Origin: Ureibacillus xyleni | Lineage (GTDB): Bacteria > Bacillota > Bacilli > Bacillales_A > Planococcaceae | DNA length: 64,000 bases | Direction: 5' to 3' | Assembly (NCBI RefSeq): GCF_900217795.1 | Contig: NZ_OBMQ01000012.1 | Coordinates: 56,273-120,272, forward strand | Part shown: positions 9,088 to 18,245 of the stretch, piece by piece | How the letters are laid out: each line of letters starts with the position of its first letter | Position numbering within the stretch: the stretch's first letter is position 1 | Program-made: the position numbers and the translations under genes | The notes under the pieces: model-generated | Told to the model about the DNA's origin: nothing | What the model saw: the letters and a program-made list of their open reading frames with translations, nothing else | Database searches by the model: none

Positions 9088-10386
9088 ATGTCGAAGTATA
9101 CGGATTATGATTTTAAGCCATTTTTAAGACAGGCAGTTGAAAAACTTGGCTTTGTTGAACCAACACCTATTCAAAAGGAAATGATTCCTTTAATTTTGAA
9201 AGGTAAAAGTGCGATTGGACAAGCACATACGGGTACAGGGAAAACGCATAGTTTTTTATTACCAATTGTGCAAAGAATCGTTGAAGAGAAACAAGAAGTT
9301 CAAGCAGTGATCACTTCACCAACACGTGAATTAGCTCAACAAATTTTTGATGCATTAAACCAGCTTATTGAAGAAACTTCTATTCAATCGAAATTATTTA
9401 TCGGGGGGACAGATAAGCAACGTACAATAGATAAATTAAAAACTCAACCACAAATTGTTGTTGGAACGCCAGGACGTATTCGTGATCTAGTGAAAGAAGG
9501 GGCATTACTAGTCCATACTGCATCCATTTTAGTTGTTGATGAGGCAGATTTAGCTTTTGATATGGGATTTATTGAAGATATAGATGGATTTGCTTCGGTT
9601 ATGCCAGAAAATCTAGAAATGTATGTGTTCTCAGCAACTATTCCAGTAAAACTACAACCGTTTCTAAAAAAATATATGGAATCGCCAATCCATATTCAAA
9701 TGAATGATAAACGTCCAGTGGCAGAAAATATTGAGTTTGTTTTAGTGCCAGTACGTTCAAAATCGCGTAATAAACGACTATTAGAAGTGATTGAAGCGAT
9801 TAATCCATTTTTAGCTGTTATTTTTTGTAACACAAGAAAAAATGCAGAGGCCGTTGCTGCATTTTTAGCAGAAGAAGGAATTCGTGCTGGTCAAATTCAT
9901 GGCGACCTTAGCCCACGAGATCGTAAAAAAATGATGAAACAAATTCGCGATTTAGAATTCCAATATATCGTTGCAACTGATTTAGCTGCACGTGGTATTG
10001 ATATTCAAGGAATTTCCCATGTAATTAACTATGAAATTCCTGAAGACCTTGAATTTTTCATTCACCGTGTAGGTCGTACTGCACGCGCGGGAAATAAAGG
10101 AGTAGCAATCACTTTATTTGAACCAGAAGATGAAGATGCAATTGTTCGTATTGAAAAGATGGGCATTCCTTTTGAACAAAAAGATGTAAAAAAAGGCGAA
10201 TGGATCGAACTAAAAGAACGTCATGCCCGCCAAAAACGAGTAAAGCACGAAAATGAAATTGACAAAATCGCAAAAGTCCGTGTTCATAAACCGAAAAAAG
10301 TAAAACCTGGCTATAAACGAGCGATGAAATGGGAAATGGAAAAAATTAAAAAGAAAGAACGCAGAAAACGTAATCGCACGAAGTAA
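9088..10386 (+). CDS. cshB: DEAD-box ATP-dependent RNA helicase CshB
   Basis: 432 residues with all helicase motifs: Q motif (PTPIQ), I (AHTGTGKT), Ia (PTRELAQQ), Ib (TPGR), II (DEAD), III (SAT), V (ATDLAARGID) and VI (HRVGRTARAG). The tail from about residue 385 is strongly basic and should bind RNA. The location between ispH and nfo is that of B. subtilis cshB (yqfR), a helicase active in cold adaptation and RNA turnover. AGGAGG precedes the start. nfo follows after 15 bp, so the two are probably co-transcribed. Confidence 0.95.
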   Translation: MSKYTDYDFKPFLRQAVEKLGFVEPTPIQKEMIPLILKGKSAIGQAHTGTGKTHSFLLPIVQRIVEEKQEVQAVITSPTRELAQQIFDALNQLIEETSIQSKLFIGGTDKQRTIDKLKTQPQIVVGTPGRIRDLVKEGALLVHTASILVVDEADLAFDMGFIEDIDGFASVMPENLEMYVFSATIPVKLQPFLKKYMESPIHIQMNDKRPVAENIEFVLVPVRSKSRNKRLLEVIEAINPFLAVIFCNTRKNAEAVAAFLAEEGIRAGQIHGDLSPRDRKKMMKQIRDLEFQYIVATDLAARGIDIQGISHVINYEIPEDLEFFIHRVGRTARAGNKGVAITLFEPEDEDAIVRIEKMGIPFEQKDVKKGEWIELKERHARQKRVKHENEIDKIAKVRVHKPKKVKPGYKRAMKWEMEKIKKKERRKRNRTK

Positions 10387-10401
10387 TAGGGGGAAAAGAG
10401 A

Positions 10402-11289
10402 ATGTTGATTGGTTCACACGTTTCGATGAGTGGGAAAGAAATGCTTCTTGGTTCAAGTAAAGAAGCAACTTCCTATGGTGCATCCACTTTTATGATTTAT
10501 ACTGGTGCACCTCAAAACACTCGCCGTAAACCAATAGAAGACCTTAATATCGAAGCTGGTCTATCTCATATGAAGGAAAATGGTTTATCAAATATAGTGG
10601 TACATGCTCCATATATTATTAATATTGCAAACACAACAAAGCCTGAAACTTTCGCTTTAGGTGTAGAGTTCTTACAAAAAGAAATTGAACGTACTGCAAG
10701 CATTGGAGCTACGCAGATCGTGTTACATCCCGGTGCTCATGTCGGTGCAGGAGTAGAAGCTGGAATTGCCAAAATTATCGAAGGATTAAATGAAGTGTTA
10801 ACGACGGAGCATCCAGTTCAAATTGCGTTAGAAACAATGGCTGGAAAAGGCACTGAAATTGGTAGAACTTTTGAAGAACTTGCTCAAATTATTCATGGTG
10901 TTACACATAATGAACGTTTATCCGTTTGTTTCGATACGTGTCATACTCATGATGCAGGTTATGATATTGTTAACGATTTTGATGGAGTTTTAGAGCAATT
11001 CGATAAAATTATCGGGTTAGACCGCATTAAAGTCGTACATGTCAATGATAGTAAAAATGTTTGTGGCGCAGGAAAAGACCGTCACGAAAACATCGGATTT
11101 GGCCATATCGGATTTGAAGCTCTGCACAGTATCGTTCACCATGAAGTACTGATAGATATTCCAAAGATATTAGAAACACCATGGGTCGGGTCTGATGCAA
11201 AAAATAAAAAAGCACCATATAAATATGAAATCGAAATGCTGCGAACTGGCCAATATAAACCAGAAGAAATTCAAAGCTTAAATGATTAA
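10402..11289 (+). CDS. nfo: Endonuclease IV (AP endonuclease) Nfo
   Basis: 295 residues, xylose-isomerase-like TIM barrel. The trinuclear zinc ligands are recognisable in [55 protein letters not shown] and ILETPW. It cuts DNA 5' to abasic sites in base-excision repair. It is the second gene of the cshB-nfo unit and ends at a terminator. Confidence 0.96.
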   Translation: MLIGSHVSMSGKEMLLGSSKEATSYGASTFMIYTGAPQNTRRKPIEDLNIEAGLSHMKENGLSNIVVHAPYIINIANTTKPETFALGVEFLQKEIERTASIGATQIVLHPGAHVGAGVEAGIAKIIEGLNEVLTTEHPVQIALETMAGKGTEIGRTFEELAQIIHGVTHNERLSVCFDTCHTHDAGYDIVNDFDGVLEQFDKIIGLDRIKVVHVNDSKNVCGAGKDRHENIGFGHIGFEALHSIVHHEVLIDIPKILETPWVGSDAKNKKAPYKYEIEMLRTGQYKPEEIQSLND

Positions 11290-11294
11290 TAACC

Positions 11295-11331
11295 AAATGC
11301 ACTGAGCACATTAAGCTTAGTGCATTTTTTA
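11295..11331 (+). terminator. Terminator of nfo
   Basis: AATGCACTGAG pairs with CTTAGTGCATT (one G-T pair), followed by six Ts. Confidence 0.88.
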
Positions 11332-11366
11332 TTTTCAATTTTTTTAGTTGGACATTGGAGGTATAG

Positions 11367-12794
11367 ATGAAAAAGAACATTATCATATTTTTCTTTTTAC
11401 TATTTATGACTGTACCGATAAGTCAGCCACGTGCATCACTTAATCTAGAAAATGTTGTTCAAAATCGATTAGGAAATGACAATATAAGTGTTTCAGTACG
11501 AGACGTGGTAACAGGTGAAATTCTTTACGAAAAAAATGGAGAAATAGCAATGAAGCCTGCATCCACCTTAAAGCTACTTACTGCTGCAGCAGCGTTAGAC
11601 ATTCTCGGTTCAAATTTTCGTTTTCATACAAAGCTTTATATTGATGGAGATATTGAAGGACAAATTTTAGATGGGGATATTTACATTAAGGGTGAAGGAG
11701 ATCCAACCCTACAAAAACGCAATTTTGAAGCCTTTGCAGATGCACTAAAACATTATGGTATTCAAAGTGTAACAGGAAACCTTTATGGTGATGATACGGT
11801 CTTTACTGGGTCTCAATTAACTCCAGGGGTTGCAACCTCAGATGAAAGTTATTATTATGCAGCGCGGACTACTGCCTTAACGATGTCTCCCGATAACGAC
11901 TATGATGCTGGTTCAATAATTATTCATGTCACTCCATCTTCCATTGGGAAAGCACCAATAATTCAGGCTGACCCAAGTTTAAGTGGAATGACGGTTATAA
12001 ATCAAGCCAAAACTGTAGCAGCACGTGAAGAGACGACAATCGAAATTGAAAGGCAACATCGATCAGATACAATTGTTATCACAGGCAATGTCCCAGTAGG
12101 AGAACCTTTTAAAGATTGGGTAACGTTATATGACCCAACAATCAACACGCTACATGCGGTTAAAGAAACCTTTGAAGATTCTGGAATATCTTTTGCTACT
12201 AAGAGTGAAATAAAAAGGAAAAAAGTACCCATAGACGCTCAAATGATTTATGCGAAACACTCGGTACCATTAAAAAACTTAATTGTACCATTTCTTAAGC
12301 TTAGTAATAATAGCATTGCAGATATACTTGTAAAAACAATTGGTAAAGAAACATATGGAAAAGGACGAACAGATTATGGTGTAAAGGCTTTAACATCATA
12401 CGGTACGGCGATTGGACTTAAAATGGATCAATGGAACTTAGAAGATGGCTCCGGAATATCTCATGAAAATAGGGTAACAGCTAATGAACTTTCACACTTA
12501 CTAATAAAAGTAAAGTATGAACCGAATTTTAAAATCTTTTATGAAAGCTTACCTATAGGAGGGAGAAAGGACCGTTTAATTGGTGGTTCTTTAAGAAAGA
12601 GATTCCAAGTCGAGCCATATAAAAATCATGTTGTTGCAAAAACTGGCAGCATATCTGGTGTTTATACATTAGCCGGATATGTGAAATCAAATAGTGGGAA
12701 AACATACGCTTTTACTATCATGACGCAAAATCAATCTATCCCTGCACTTAACTCTATTGATGAAGTTGTTAAAAATATCATTTCTAAATACTAA
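11367..12794 (+). CDS. dacC: D-alanyl-D-alanine carboxypeptidase, PBP4/DacC type (S13), copy 1
   Basis: 475 residues with a signal peptide (about 1-23, ending SQPRA). The penicillin-binding motifs are Ser66-T-L-Lys69, Ser313-N-Asn315 and Lys425-T-Gly427. The roughly 200-residue insert between the first two motifs is typical of class C PBPs. It trims peptidoglycan stem peptides outside the cell. The next gene is a clear paralogue, similar along its whole length, so this is a tandem duplication. A terminator between them suggests separate transcription. The family call is firm; carboxypeptidase versus endopeptidase preference cannot be read from the sequence. Confidence 0.92.
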   Translation: MKKNIIIFFFLLFMTVPISQPRASLNLENVVQNRLGNDNISVSVRDVVTGEILYEKNGEIAMKPASTLKLLTAAAALDILGSNFRFHTKLYIDGDIEGQILDGDIYIKGEGDPTLQKRNFEAFADALKHYGIQSVTGNLYGDDTVFTGSQLTPGVATSDESYYYAARTTALTMSPDNDYDAGSIIIHVTPSSIGKAPIIQADPSLSGMTVINQAKTVAAREETTIEIERQHRSDTIVITGNVPVGEPFKDWVTLYDPTINTLHAVKETFEDSGISFATKSEIKRKKVPIDAQMIYAKHSVPLKNLIVPFLKLSNNSIADILVKTIGKETYGKGRTDYGVKALTSYGTAIGLKMDQWNLEDGSGISHENRVTANELSHLLIKVKYEPNFKIFYESLPIGGRKDRLIGGSLRKRFQVEPYKNHVVAKTGSISGVYTLAGYVKSNSGKTYAFTIMTQNQSIPALNSIDEVVKNIISKY

Positions 12795-12795
12795 T

Positions 12796-12839
12796 AGGCC
12801 TAAAGATTGTCTAAAATGCAATCTTTTAGGTCCTTTTTT
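12796..12839 (+). terminator. Terminator between the two carboxypeptidase genes
   Basis: CCTAAAGATTG pairs with CAATCTTTTAGG (one bulge), followed by six Ts. Confidence 0.85.
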
Positions 12840-12981
12840 ATACCTTTTTTGCAATGGGAATTTATAGTCTATTAATTATGTTAATATTATGCTATAAAAA
12901 TAATGGGATCGTTCTTATTAATAGAAGAGAAATTGTTTAAGAATTTGTCAGGATTCTACTATTAATTGATTGGAGGTAACT

Positions 12982-14421
12982 ATGAAAAAGAAACTTACCA
13001 TATACATACTAATTTTCGCGCTCTTTTTAAGTAACGTATTATTCGTCAATAATGCGAAAGCCGCATCTAGTTTAGACGCTACCGTTCAAAACTCGTTAGG
13101 AAACTCAAATATTAGTGTTTCTTTACGTTCATTGCAAACAGGGAAAGTGTTGTATGAAAGAAATGGAGAAATTGGTCGAAAGCCCGCATCCACAATGAAG
13201 CTTTTAACTGCCTCAGCTGCACTTCATACATTGGGACCCGATTTTCGGTTTAAAACGGAACTCTATATTGATGGTGAAGTAAAAAATAACGTTCTAAATG
13301 GTGATGTATACATAAAAGGTGGAGGCGACCCTACCTTAAATAAAAAAGATTTCTCAAGTTTTGCGGTTGCCCTTAAACGCCAAGGTATTCGAACGATAAA
13401 TGGTAACGTTTATGGAGATGACACACTATTTTCAGGATCTCAACTTACTCCAGGTGTTGTACCTGAAGATGAAACATATTATTATGGAGCTCGTACATCA
13501 GCTTTAACAATGTCTCCAAATAGCGATTATGATTCTGGTACAATCATTGTTAACGTAAAACCATCTAGTGTTGGCCGTGCTCCAAACGTTACAGCAGAGC
13601 CAAATCTAAGTGGGATGCAAATTTTAAATAAAGCAAAAACTGTAAGAAAAGGTCAAAGAAATACGGTAAAAGTTATTCGCAAATATCGAACAAACCAAAT
13701 CGTTATTACTGGTAATCTTCCTGTTGCTAGCTCTACAAAAGAATGGATTACACTACAAGATCCAACCATTAATACACTTCACGCAACAAAAATTACTTTA
13801 GAAAGTACGGGATTAAAATTTTCAAAGACTAGTAAAGTAACGAGAAAGGCAGTTCCGGAAAGTGCTACTTTACTTTATACGAAAAGTTCTATTCCACTAA
13901 AAACGTTAATGAATCCATTTTTGAAGCTAAGTAATAACAGTATTGCTGATATCTTAGTGAAAACAATGGGGAATGAAGTATATGGGAAAGGTCATATAAG
14001 CTTTGGCTTAAAAGTATTAAATGACTACGGAAGTTCGATTGGCTTAAATATGAATAATTGGAAATTTGAAGACGGCTCCGGCATGTCCCATCAAAATCGT
14101 ATTTCAACGAATGAATTATCGTTATTGTTACTCAATGTTCGTAATGAACAAAACTATAATTTACTCTACAATGCATTACCTGTGGGTGGACAAAAGGATC
14201 GTTTAGTTGGAGGTACTTTACGAAAACGTTTTACGCAAGCACCTTATCTGAATCAAGTTCATGCCAAAACAGGTAGTCTTACAGGCGTCTATACTTTAGC
14301 TGGATATATTACTGCAAAAAGTGGACGTACATTTGCCTTTGCTGTTATGACTCAAAATCAATCTTCAAATCAAATAGACGAGATTGATGCAGTAGTAAGG
14401 AAGATCTACCAACTCTATTAA
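12982..14421 (+). CDS. dacC: D-alanyl-D-alanine carboxypeptidase, PBP4/DacC type (S13), copy 2
   Basis: 479 residues from the ATG following GGAGGT; an in-frame TTG at 12970 overlaps that ribosome site and is rejected. The signal peptide is about 1-28 (ending AKA). The motifs are Ser70-T-M-Lys73, SNNS and KTGS, in the same places as in the upstream paralogue. The two proteins share long near-identical stretches such as TLKLLTA/TMKLLTA and PTINTLHA. The mature domain of copy 2 looks more basic (many Lys/Arg around residues 205-225), so substrate or surface-charge preference may differ. It ends at a bidirectional terminator. Confidence 0.92.
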   Translation: MKKKLTIYILIFALFLSNVLFVNNAKAASSLDATVQNSLGNSNISVSLRSLQTGKVLYERNGEIGRKPASTMKLLTASAALHTLGPDFRFKTELYIDGEVKNNVLNGDVYIKGGGDPTLNKKDFSSFAVALKRQGIRTINGNVYGDDTLFSGSQLTPGVVPEDETYYYGARTSALTMSPNSDYDSGTIIVNVKPSSVGRAPNVTAEPNLSGMQILNKAKTVRKGQRNTVKVIRKYRTNQIVITGNLPVASSTKEWITLQDPTINTLHATKITLESTGLKFSKTSKVTRKAVPESATLLYTKSSIPLKTLMNPFLKLSNNSIADILVKTMGNEVYGKGHISFGLKVLNDYGSSIGLNMNNWKFEDGSGMSHQNRISTNELSLLLLNVRNEQNYNLLYNALPVGGQKDRLVGGTLRKRFTQAPYLNQVHAKTGSLTGVYTLAGYITAKSGRTFAFAVMTQNQSSNQIDEIDAVVRKIYQLY

Positions 14422-14427
14422 ACAAAG

Positions 14428-14463
14428 TTGAGGTTTACCAATTTAGGTAAACCTCAATTTTGT
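14428..14463. terminator. Bidirectional terminator
   Basis: TTGAGGTTTACC/GGTAAACCTCAA stem with a six-base loop, flanked by A and T runs. It lies between convergent dacC copy 2 and yqfT, whose stop codon is inside it. Confidence 0.92.
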
Positions 14464-14705
14464 TTGTAAAGGTCATAATATTGCAGAAGTTTTTTTAATT
14501 TTTTCTTTCCGATAATTTTCTCAACTTCTTTTAAAAAGGCTTTTGGAATTCCTGTAATAATCCAGGTAATGTTTGCTTTATTTACTAATGGACGTAATCT
14601 AACAACTTCTTCAATCGTCAATTCTACATCATATTGCCTAGCAAACTTTACAATCTCTTTATCAGACATTGATAAAAAAGCTTCAATTAATTCAAATTGC
14701 TTCAC
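14454..14705 (-). CDS. YqfT-like protein (DUF2624)
   Basis: 83 residues from a GTG start with AAAGGATG upstream on the minus strand. It is small, all-helical and Lys/Glu-rich, matching the DUF2624 family (YqfT), which in B. subtilis lies at this place between nfo and zur. Function unknown. It is divergent from the zinc operon, whose Zur box lies about 90 bp upstream of this start. Confidence 0.75.
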   Translation of the reverse strand: MKQFELIEAFLSMSDKEIVKFARQYDVELTIEEVVRLRPLVNKANITWIITGIPKAFLKEVEKIIGKKKLKKLLQYYDLYKQN

Positions 14706-14796
14706 ACTTTCATCCTTTCAAAATTAGCAATAGTCACAACAATTCCAAGGTTCTACTCTTTACTTTTACTCTATAATCAACTATACTATCAAAATG

Positions 14797-14819
14797 TAAA
14801 TCGTAATGATTATGAATTA
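14797..14819. promoter_or_regulatory. Zur box controlling znuC-znuB-zur
   Basis: TAAATCGTAAT-G-ATTATGAATTA is an imperfect palindrome (9 of 11 paired) close to the Bacillus Zur consensus, in which AAATCGTAAT and its complement flank one central base. It lies 15 bp before znuC and would repress the operon when zinc is plentiful. Confidence 0.85.
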
Positions 14820-14834
14820 GAAAGAAGAGATCAC

Positions 14835-15581
14835 ATGAGCAAAACAATTATTGAAATGAAAAATGTATCTTTTCAATATGAATATACGCAAGTTTTAAAC
14901 AATATTTCTTTCAAGGTGAATGAAGGGGATTTTCTTGCCATTTTAGGGCCAAATGGTTCAGGAAAATCAACACTATTAAAAATTTTACTAGGATTATTAA
15001 AACCACTTGCAGGCGAAATTAAACTTTTTGGTCAACCAAACGATACGTTCCGTCATAGAGAATGGATTGGTTATGTTTCACAAAAATCCAATGCATTTAA
15101 TTCTGGTTTTCCTGCTACCGTTGAAGAAGTTGTTAAAAGTGGCCTAGCCAAAAAAGTTGGGTTGTTTAAACGTATGCCGAATGATGCTGCGAAACAAGTA
15201 CAAGATGCATTAAAAGCTGTTGGCATGGAAAGTTTCCGTGGAAAAAATATTGGAGAGCTATCAGGTGGTCAGCAACAGCGTGTGTTTATAGCAAGAGCCC
15301 TAATTGCGAAGCCGAAAGTATTAGTATTGGATGAACCGACAGTAGGAATTGACCATGAAAATGTCCAATCGTTTTATGATATGTTGGTTTCATTAAACAA
15401 GGAACAAAATATTACAATTATTTTAGTTACCCATGATGTAGATACAGTTTCTAATCGAATTAGTCATGTTGCCTGTCTTAATCAGACAATTCACTTCCAT
15501 GGGTATAAACAAGAGTTTGATGAAATTTCTCAAGAACAGCTAGACAAGTGGCAAGGTCATGCAGTAAGAAAGATTCATTAA
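14835..15581 (+). CDS. znuC: Zinc ABC transporter ATP-binding protein ZnuC/AdcC
   Basis: 248 residues from the ATG at MSKTIIEMK; the longer open frame upstream runs through the promoter and Zur box. Walker A is GPNGSGKST, the signature LSGGQQQR, and Walker B VLVLDEP followed by a switch histidine (THD). It powers ZnuB. The gene for the zinc-binding lipoprotein (ZnuA/AdcA) is not in the cluster and must lie elsewhere. The Zur box upstream and zur at the end of the operon make zinc the likely substrate rather than manganese. Confidence 0.93.
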   Translation: MSKTIIEMKNVSFQYEYTQVLNNISFKVNEGDFLAILGPNGSGKSTLLKILLGLLKPLAGEIKLFGQPNDTFRHREWIGYVSQKSNAFNSGFPATVEEVVKSGLAKKVGLFKRMPNDAAKQVQDALKAVGMESFRGKNIGELSGGQQQRVFIARALIAKPKVLVLDEPTVGIDHENVQSFYDMLVSLNKEQNITIILVTHDVDTVSNRISHVACLNQTIHFHGYKQEFDEISQEQLDKWQGHAVRKIH

Positions 15582-15597
15582 AGAGGAGAAGGTAAAA

Positions 15598-16449
15598 ATG
15601 ATTGAAGCAATATTACAATATGAATTTTTACAAAATGCCTTTTTCTCAGGGCTTATTATTGGGGTCATTGCACCACTTTTAGGAGTGTTCATTGTTGTTC
15701 GTAGAATGTCACTCATAGCGGATGCACTATCTCATGTAACATTAGCAGGTATTGCAGGAAGCTTATATTTGAGTCAAACGTTTACAATGTTTTCTCTTCT
15801 AAATCCAATTTACCTAGGAATTGTAGCATCCGTAAGTGGATCAATTTTAATTGAAAGACTTCGAACTCTTTATAAACATTATGAAGAGCTTGCAATCCCG
15901 ATTATTATGTCGGGCGGAATCGGATTAAGTGCAATCTTCATTTCATTAGCAAGTGGATTTAATACCGATATTATGAGTTATTTATTTGGATCGGTTTCGG
16001 CAGTCTCAAGGCAGGATTTATGGGTTGTTGTAGCGATTGCTTTCGTTGTTTTTCTTTTTCTTTTTACCTTTTTTAAAGAGATGTTCGTTTTATCCTTTGA
16101 TGAAGAATTTGCAAAGGCAAGTGGTTTGCCAGCAAAATCGATCCATCTCTTATTTATGGTCGTTGTAGCACTAGTTATTGCAGCAAGTATGCGTATTGTA
16201 GGGATTTTGCTCGTTTCTTCCTTAATCACTTTACCAGTAGCAGCTAGTATGCGTGTTGCAAAGGGATTTAAACAAACCATCCTTTTTTCCATCCTTTTTG
16301 GTGAGGCTGCAGTGTTAATTGGGTTAGTAAGTGCATTCTACTTAAATCTTGCACCAGGAGGAACAATTGTCGTAACATCGATTGTTATTTTATTAATTGT
16401 GATACTTGGCAAGAAATTAGCATTAAAAATAAAAGCAGAAAGGGTCTAA
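15598..16449 (+). CDS. znuB: Zinc ABC transporter permease ZnuB/AdcB
   Basis: 283 residues with eight or nine hydrophobic segments, ABC-3 family. The conserved ADALSHVTLAGIA near residue 41 and RIVGILLVSSLITLPVAAS near 200 are typical. The ribosome site is AGAGGAG. It is 16 bp after znuC and 6 bp before zur. Confidence 0.93.
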   Translation: MIEAILQYEFLQNAFFSGLIIGVIAPLLGVFIVVRRMSLIADALSHVTLAGIAGSLYLSQTFTMFSLLNPIYLGIVASVSGSILIERLRTLYKHYEELAIPIIMSGGIGLSAIFISLASGFNTDIMSYLFGSVSAVSRQDLWVVVAIAFVVFLFLFTFFKEMFVLSFDEEFAKASGLPAKSIHLLFMVVVALVIAASMRIVGILLVSSLITLPVAASMRVAKGFKQTILFSILFGEAAVLIGLVSAFYLNLAPGGTIVVTSIVILLIVILGKKLALKIKAERV

Positions 16450-16455
16450 TTTACT

Positions 16456-16866
16456 GTGAATATTACACGGGCGTGGGAGATATTAAAAAATAGCGGGTAT
16501 AAGAAAACCGACAAAAGAGAACTAATATTAAATATGTTTGACGAGTCCGAAAAGTATTTAACGGCACGCGATTTGTTAACTGTATTAAAAAAAGACTATC
16601 CTGGCATGAGTTTTGATACGATTTATCGAAATCTAACGACATTTGTTGAACTAGGGATTTTAGAAGAAACAGAGTTAAACGGTGAAAAAAACTTCCGTAT
16701 GCAATGTGAATCAGAGCATCATCATCATCATTTTATTTGTATGGATTGTGGGAATGTAAAAGAAATACCAGTTTGCCCTATGGAAATGATGAGCGAAAAA
16801 TTGCCGGACTATACCATTGAATCCCATAAATTTGAAATTTACGGAAAATGCCCAAACTGCCAATAA
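16456..16866 (+). CDS. zur: Zinc uptake regulator Zur (Fur family)
   Basis: 136 residues from a GTG start. The N-terminal winged helix contains SFDTIYRNLTTF, the DNA-recognition helix of Fur proteins. The C-terminal dimerisation half has the His-rich sensor site (HHHHHF) and two CxxC pairs (CMDC, CPNC) for structural zinc. Being the last gene of the operon behind a Zur box, it should repress its own synthesis together with the transporter. PerR and Fur are excluded by the operon context more than by any single residue. Confidence 0.92.
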   Translation: MNITRAWEILKNSGYKKTDKRELILNMFDESEKYLTARDLLTVLKKDYPGMSFDTIYRNLTTFVELGILEETELNGEKNFRMQCESEHHHHHFICMDCGNVKEIPVCPMEMMSEKLPDYTIESHKFEIYGKCPNCQ

Positions 16867-16941
16867 ATACTCGAAACAACCTAAATACGATTAGTTGTGA
16901 TAAAAGTATATTATTTTAAAAATTCGTATGTTACATTACTT

Positions 16942-16947
16942 TATAAT
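16942..16947 (+). promoter_or_regulatory. -10 box of the cobalamin riboswitch transcript
   Basis: A perfect TATAAT; the -35 region is weak (TTAAAA). It predicts a transcript start near 16954, just at the riboswitch. Confidence 0.5.
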
Positions 16948-16949
16948 TG

Positions 16950-17116
16950 AATATTCTTGCAGGGAAAAGATGCAAAATGATGCTTAATGGGGAATTCGGT
17001 GCGATGCCGAAGCTGTGTCCGCAACTGTATGTGTTTTAATTTGGGAGATGCCACTGTCGATAGGGGTGTAGAAGGTCTCAAAATGATAAACATGAGCCAG
17101 AAGACCAATCTTTTTC
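16950..17116 (+). promoter_or_regulatory. Cobalamin (AdoCbl) riboswitch aptamer
   Basis: The conserved blocks occur in order: TTAATGGGGAA, GGTGCGATGCCGAAGC, TGTGTCCGCAACTGTA, GCCACTG, GAAGGT, and the B12 box AGCCAGAAGACC at 17095-17106. The 398-bp gap between zur and btuF is therefore explained by a regulatory leader. The following hairpin (17204-17230) is the likely terminator switched by cobalamin binding. Exact aptamer ends are approximate. Confidence 0.93.
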
Positions 17117-17203
17117 TTATCGTAACACACCTCTTCGGAAATAAAGAGAATGTACGGCAAATTTTTGAATATAAAATACTATTTAAATATTCCATAAGTT
17201 ATT

Positions 17204-17230
17204 GCCATCCATTCTTGGGTGGCTTTTTTA
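17204..17230 (+). terminator. Riboswitch-controlled terminator before btuF
   Basis: GCCATCC/GGGTGGC stem with a six-base loop and seven Ts, 35 bp before the btuF start. Confidence 0.9.
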
Positions 17231-17264
17231 TTATTCAATTTTACTAGAAGAAAGAGGAATTATA

Positions 17265-18191
17265 ATGAAAATTTATAAAAAGTGGTTAGCGGCATTCGTT
17301 TTTACAATTTTATTAGTAGGATGTAATAGTGAGGACTCGAATAAAGCAAAAAATGACACACCAAACGAAGCTACCTATACTGTAGAAGATGACCGTGGTG
17401 TTGAAGTAACGTTTGAGGCTATTCCACAATCTGTTATTTCATTACAACCGAGCAATACAGAAATATTATTTGAACTAGGTGTTGGAGATAAACTAATTGG
17501 TGCAACAGAATATGATACATATCCTGAAGAAGCAAAAAAGATTGAACGCGTGTCAGATACAATCACAGTTAATAATGAACGTGTTATAGAATTAAATCCA
17601 GATGTTGTTTTTGCCTTTACGATGGGCGATGAAACACAAGTAGAGCAATTAGAAAGTGCTGGCATTAAAGTATTTGTCATTAAATCTGCAGCTTCTATAG
17701 AAGATGTTTACGGAGATATTAAACAAATTGCTGAAGTAATGGGTGTAGAGAAGGAAGGACAAAAAGTAGTAGCAAACATCCAATCACAAATTACATCTGT
17801 TCAGGAAAAAATTGCTTCATTAGAAAAACAGAAAAAAGTTTATTTTGAAATTTCACCAGCTCCAGATATTTGGTCTGTTGGTTCAGGCACATTCCAACAA
17901 GAATTAATATATAGTGCCGGCGTTGAAAACTTATATATTGATCAACAAGGATGGTTTGCTGTAAGTGAAGAAGATTTACTACAACGTAATCCAGAAGCTA
18001 TTATTACAACAGTTAACTCGGAAGATCCGATTGCTGAAATGTTATCTCGACCAGGTTGGGGTGTATTAACAGCAGTGCAAAATAAAGAAGTGTACCATTT
18101 GAATGCCGATATTTTAGATCGTCCAGGTCCTCGTATTGGTGAAGCAGTTGAACTTATAGCAACATCCATTTATCCGGATTTATTTAAATAA
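17265..18191 (+). CDS. btuF: Cobalamin/cobinamide-binding lipoprotein BtuF-like
   Basis: 308 residues. The lipobox LLVGC places the acylated cysteine near residue 20. The Fe3+-siderophore/B12-binding fold (PF01497) is seen in VISLQPSNTEILFELGVG, the ERVIELNPDVVF segment and the C-terminal DRPGPR region. I start at the ATG after AAGAGGAA. The cobalamin riboswitch upstream makes a corrinoid the likely ligand rather than a siderophore. No BtuC/BtuD genes follow, so it must use a transporter encoded elsewhere. A terminator-like hairpin separates it from cobU. Confidence 0.87.
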   Translation: MKIYKKWLAAFVFTILLVGCNSEDSNKAKNDTPNEATYTVEDDRGVEVTFEAIPQSVISLQPSNTEILFELGVGDKLIGATEYDTYPEEAKKIERVSDTITVNNERVIELNPDVVFAFTMGDETQVEQLESAGIKVFVIKSAASIEDVYGDIKQIAEVMGVEKEGQKVVANIQSQITSVQEKIASLEKQKKVYFEISPAPDIWSVGSGTFQQELIYSAGVENLYIDQQGWFAVSEEDLLQRNPEAIITTVNSEDPIAEMLSRPGWGVLTAVQNKEVYHLNADILDRPGPRIGEAVELIATSIYPDLFK

Positions 18192-18200
18192 TAACGTTTG

Positions 18201-18234
18201 AAGCAAATTCTTCCAAAGGGAATTTGCTTTTTTT
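18201..18234 (+). terminator. Terminator-like hairpin between btuF and cobU
   Basis: AAGCAAATTC pairs with GAATTTGCTT and is followed by Ts, running straight into the cobU ribosome site. Since no promoter is evident after it, it probably attenuates rather than fully stops transcription. Confidence 0.8.
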
Positions 18235-18245
18235 AGGAGAATACA

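Noticed and set aside
16718..16732. Run of histidine codons resembling an artificial tag
   Set aside because: It is the natural His-rich metal site of a Fur-family protein, located internally.
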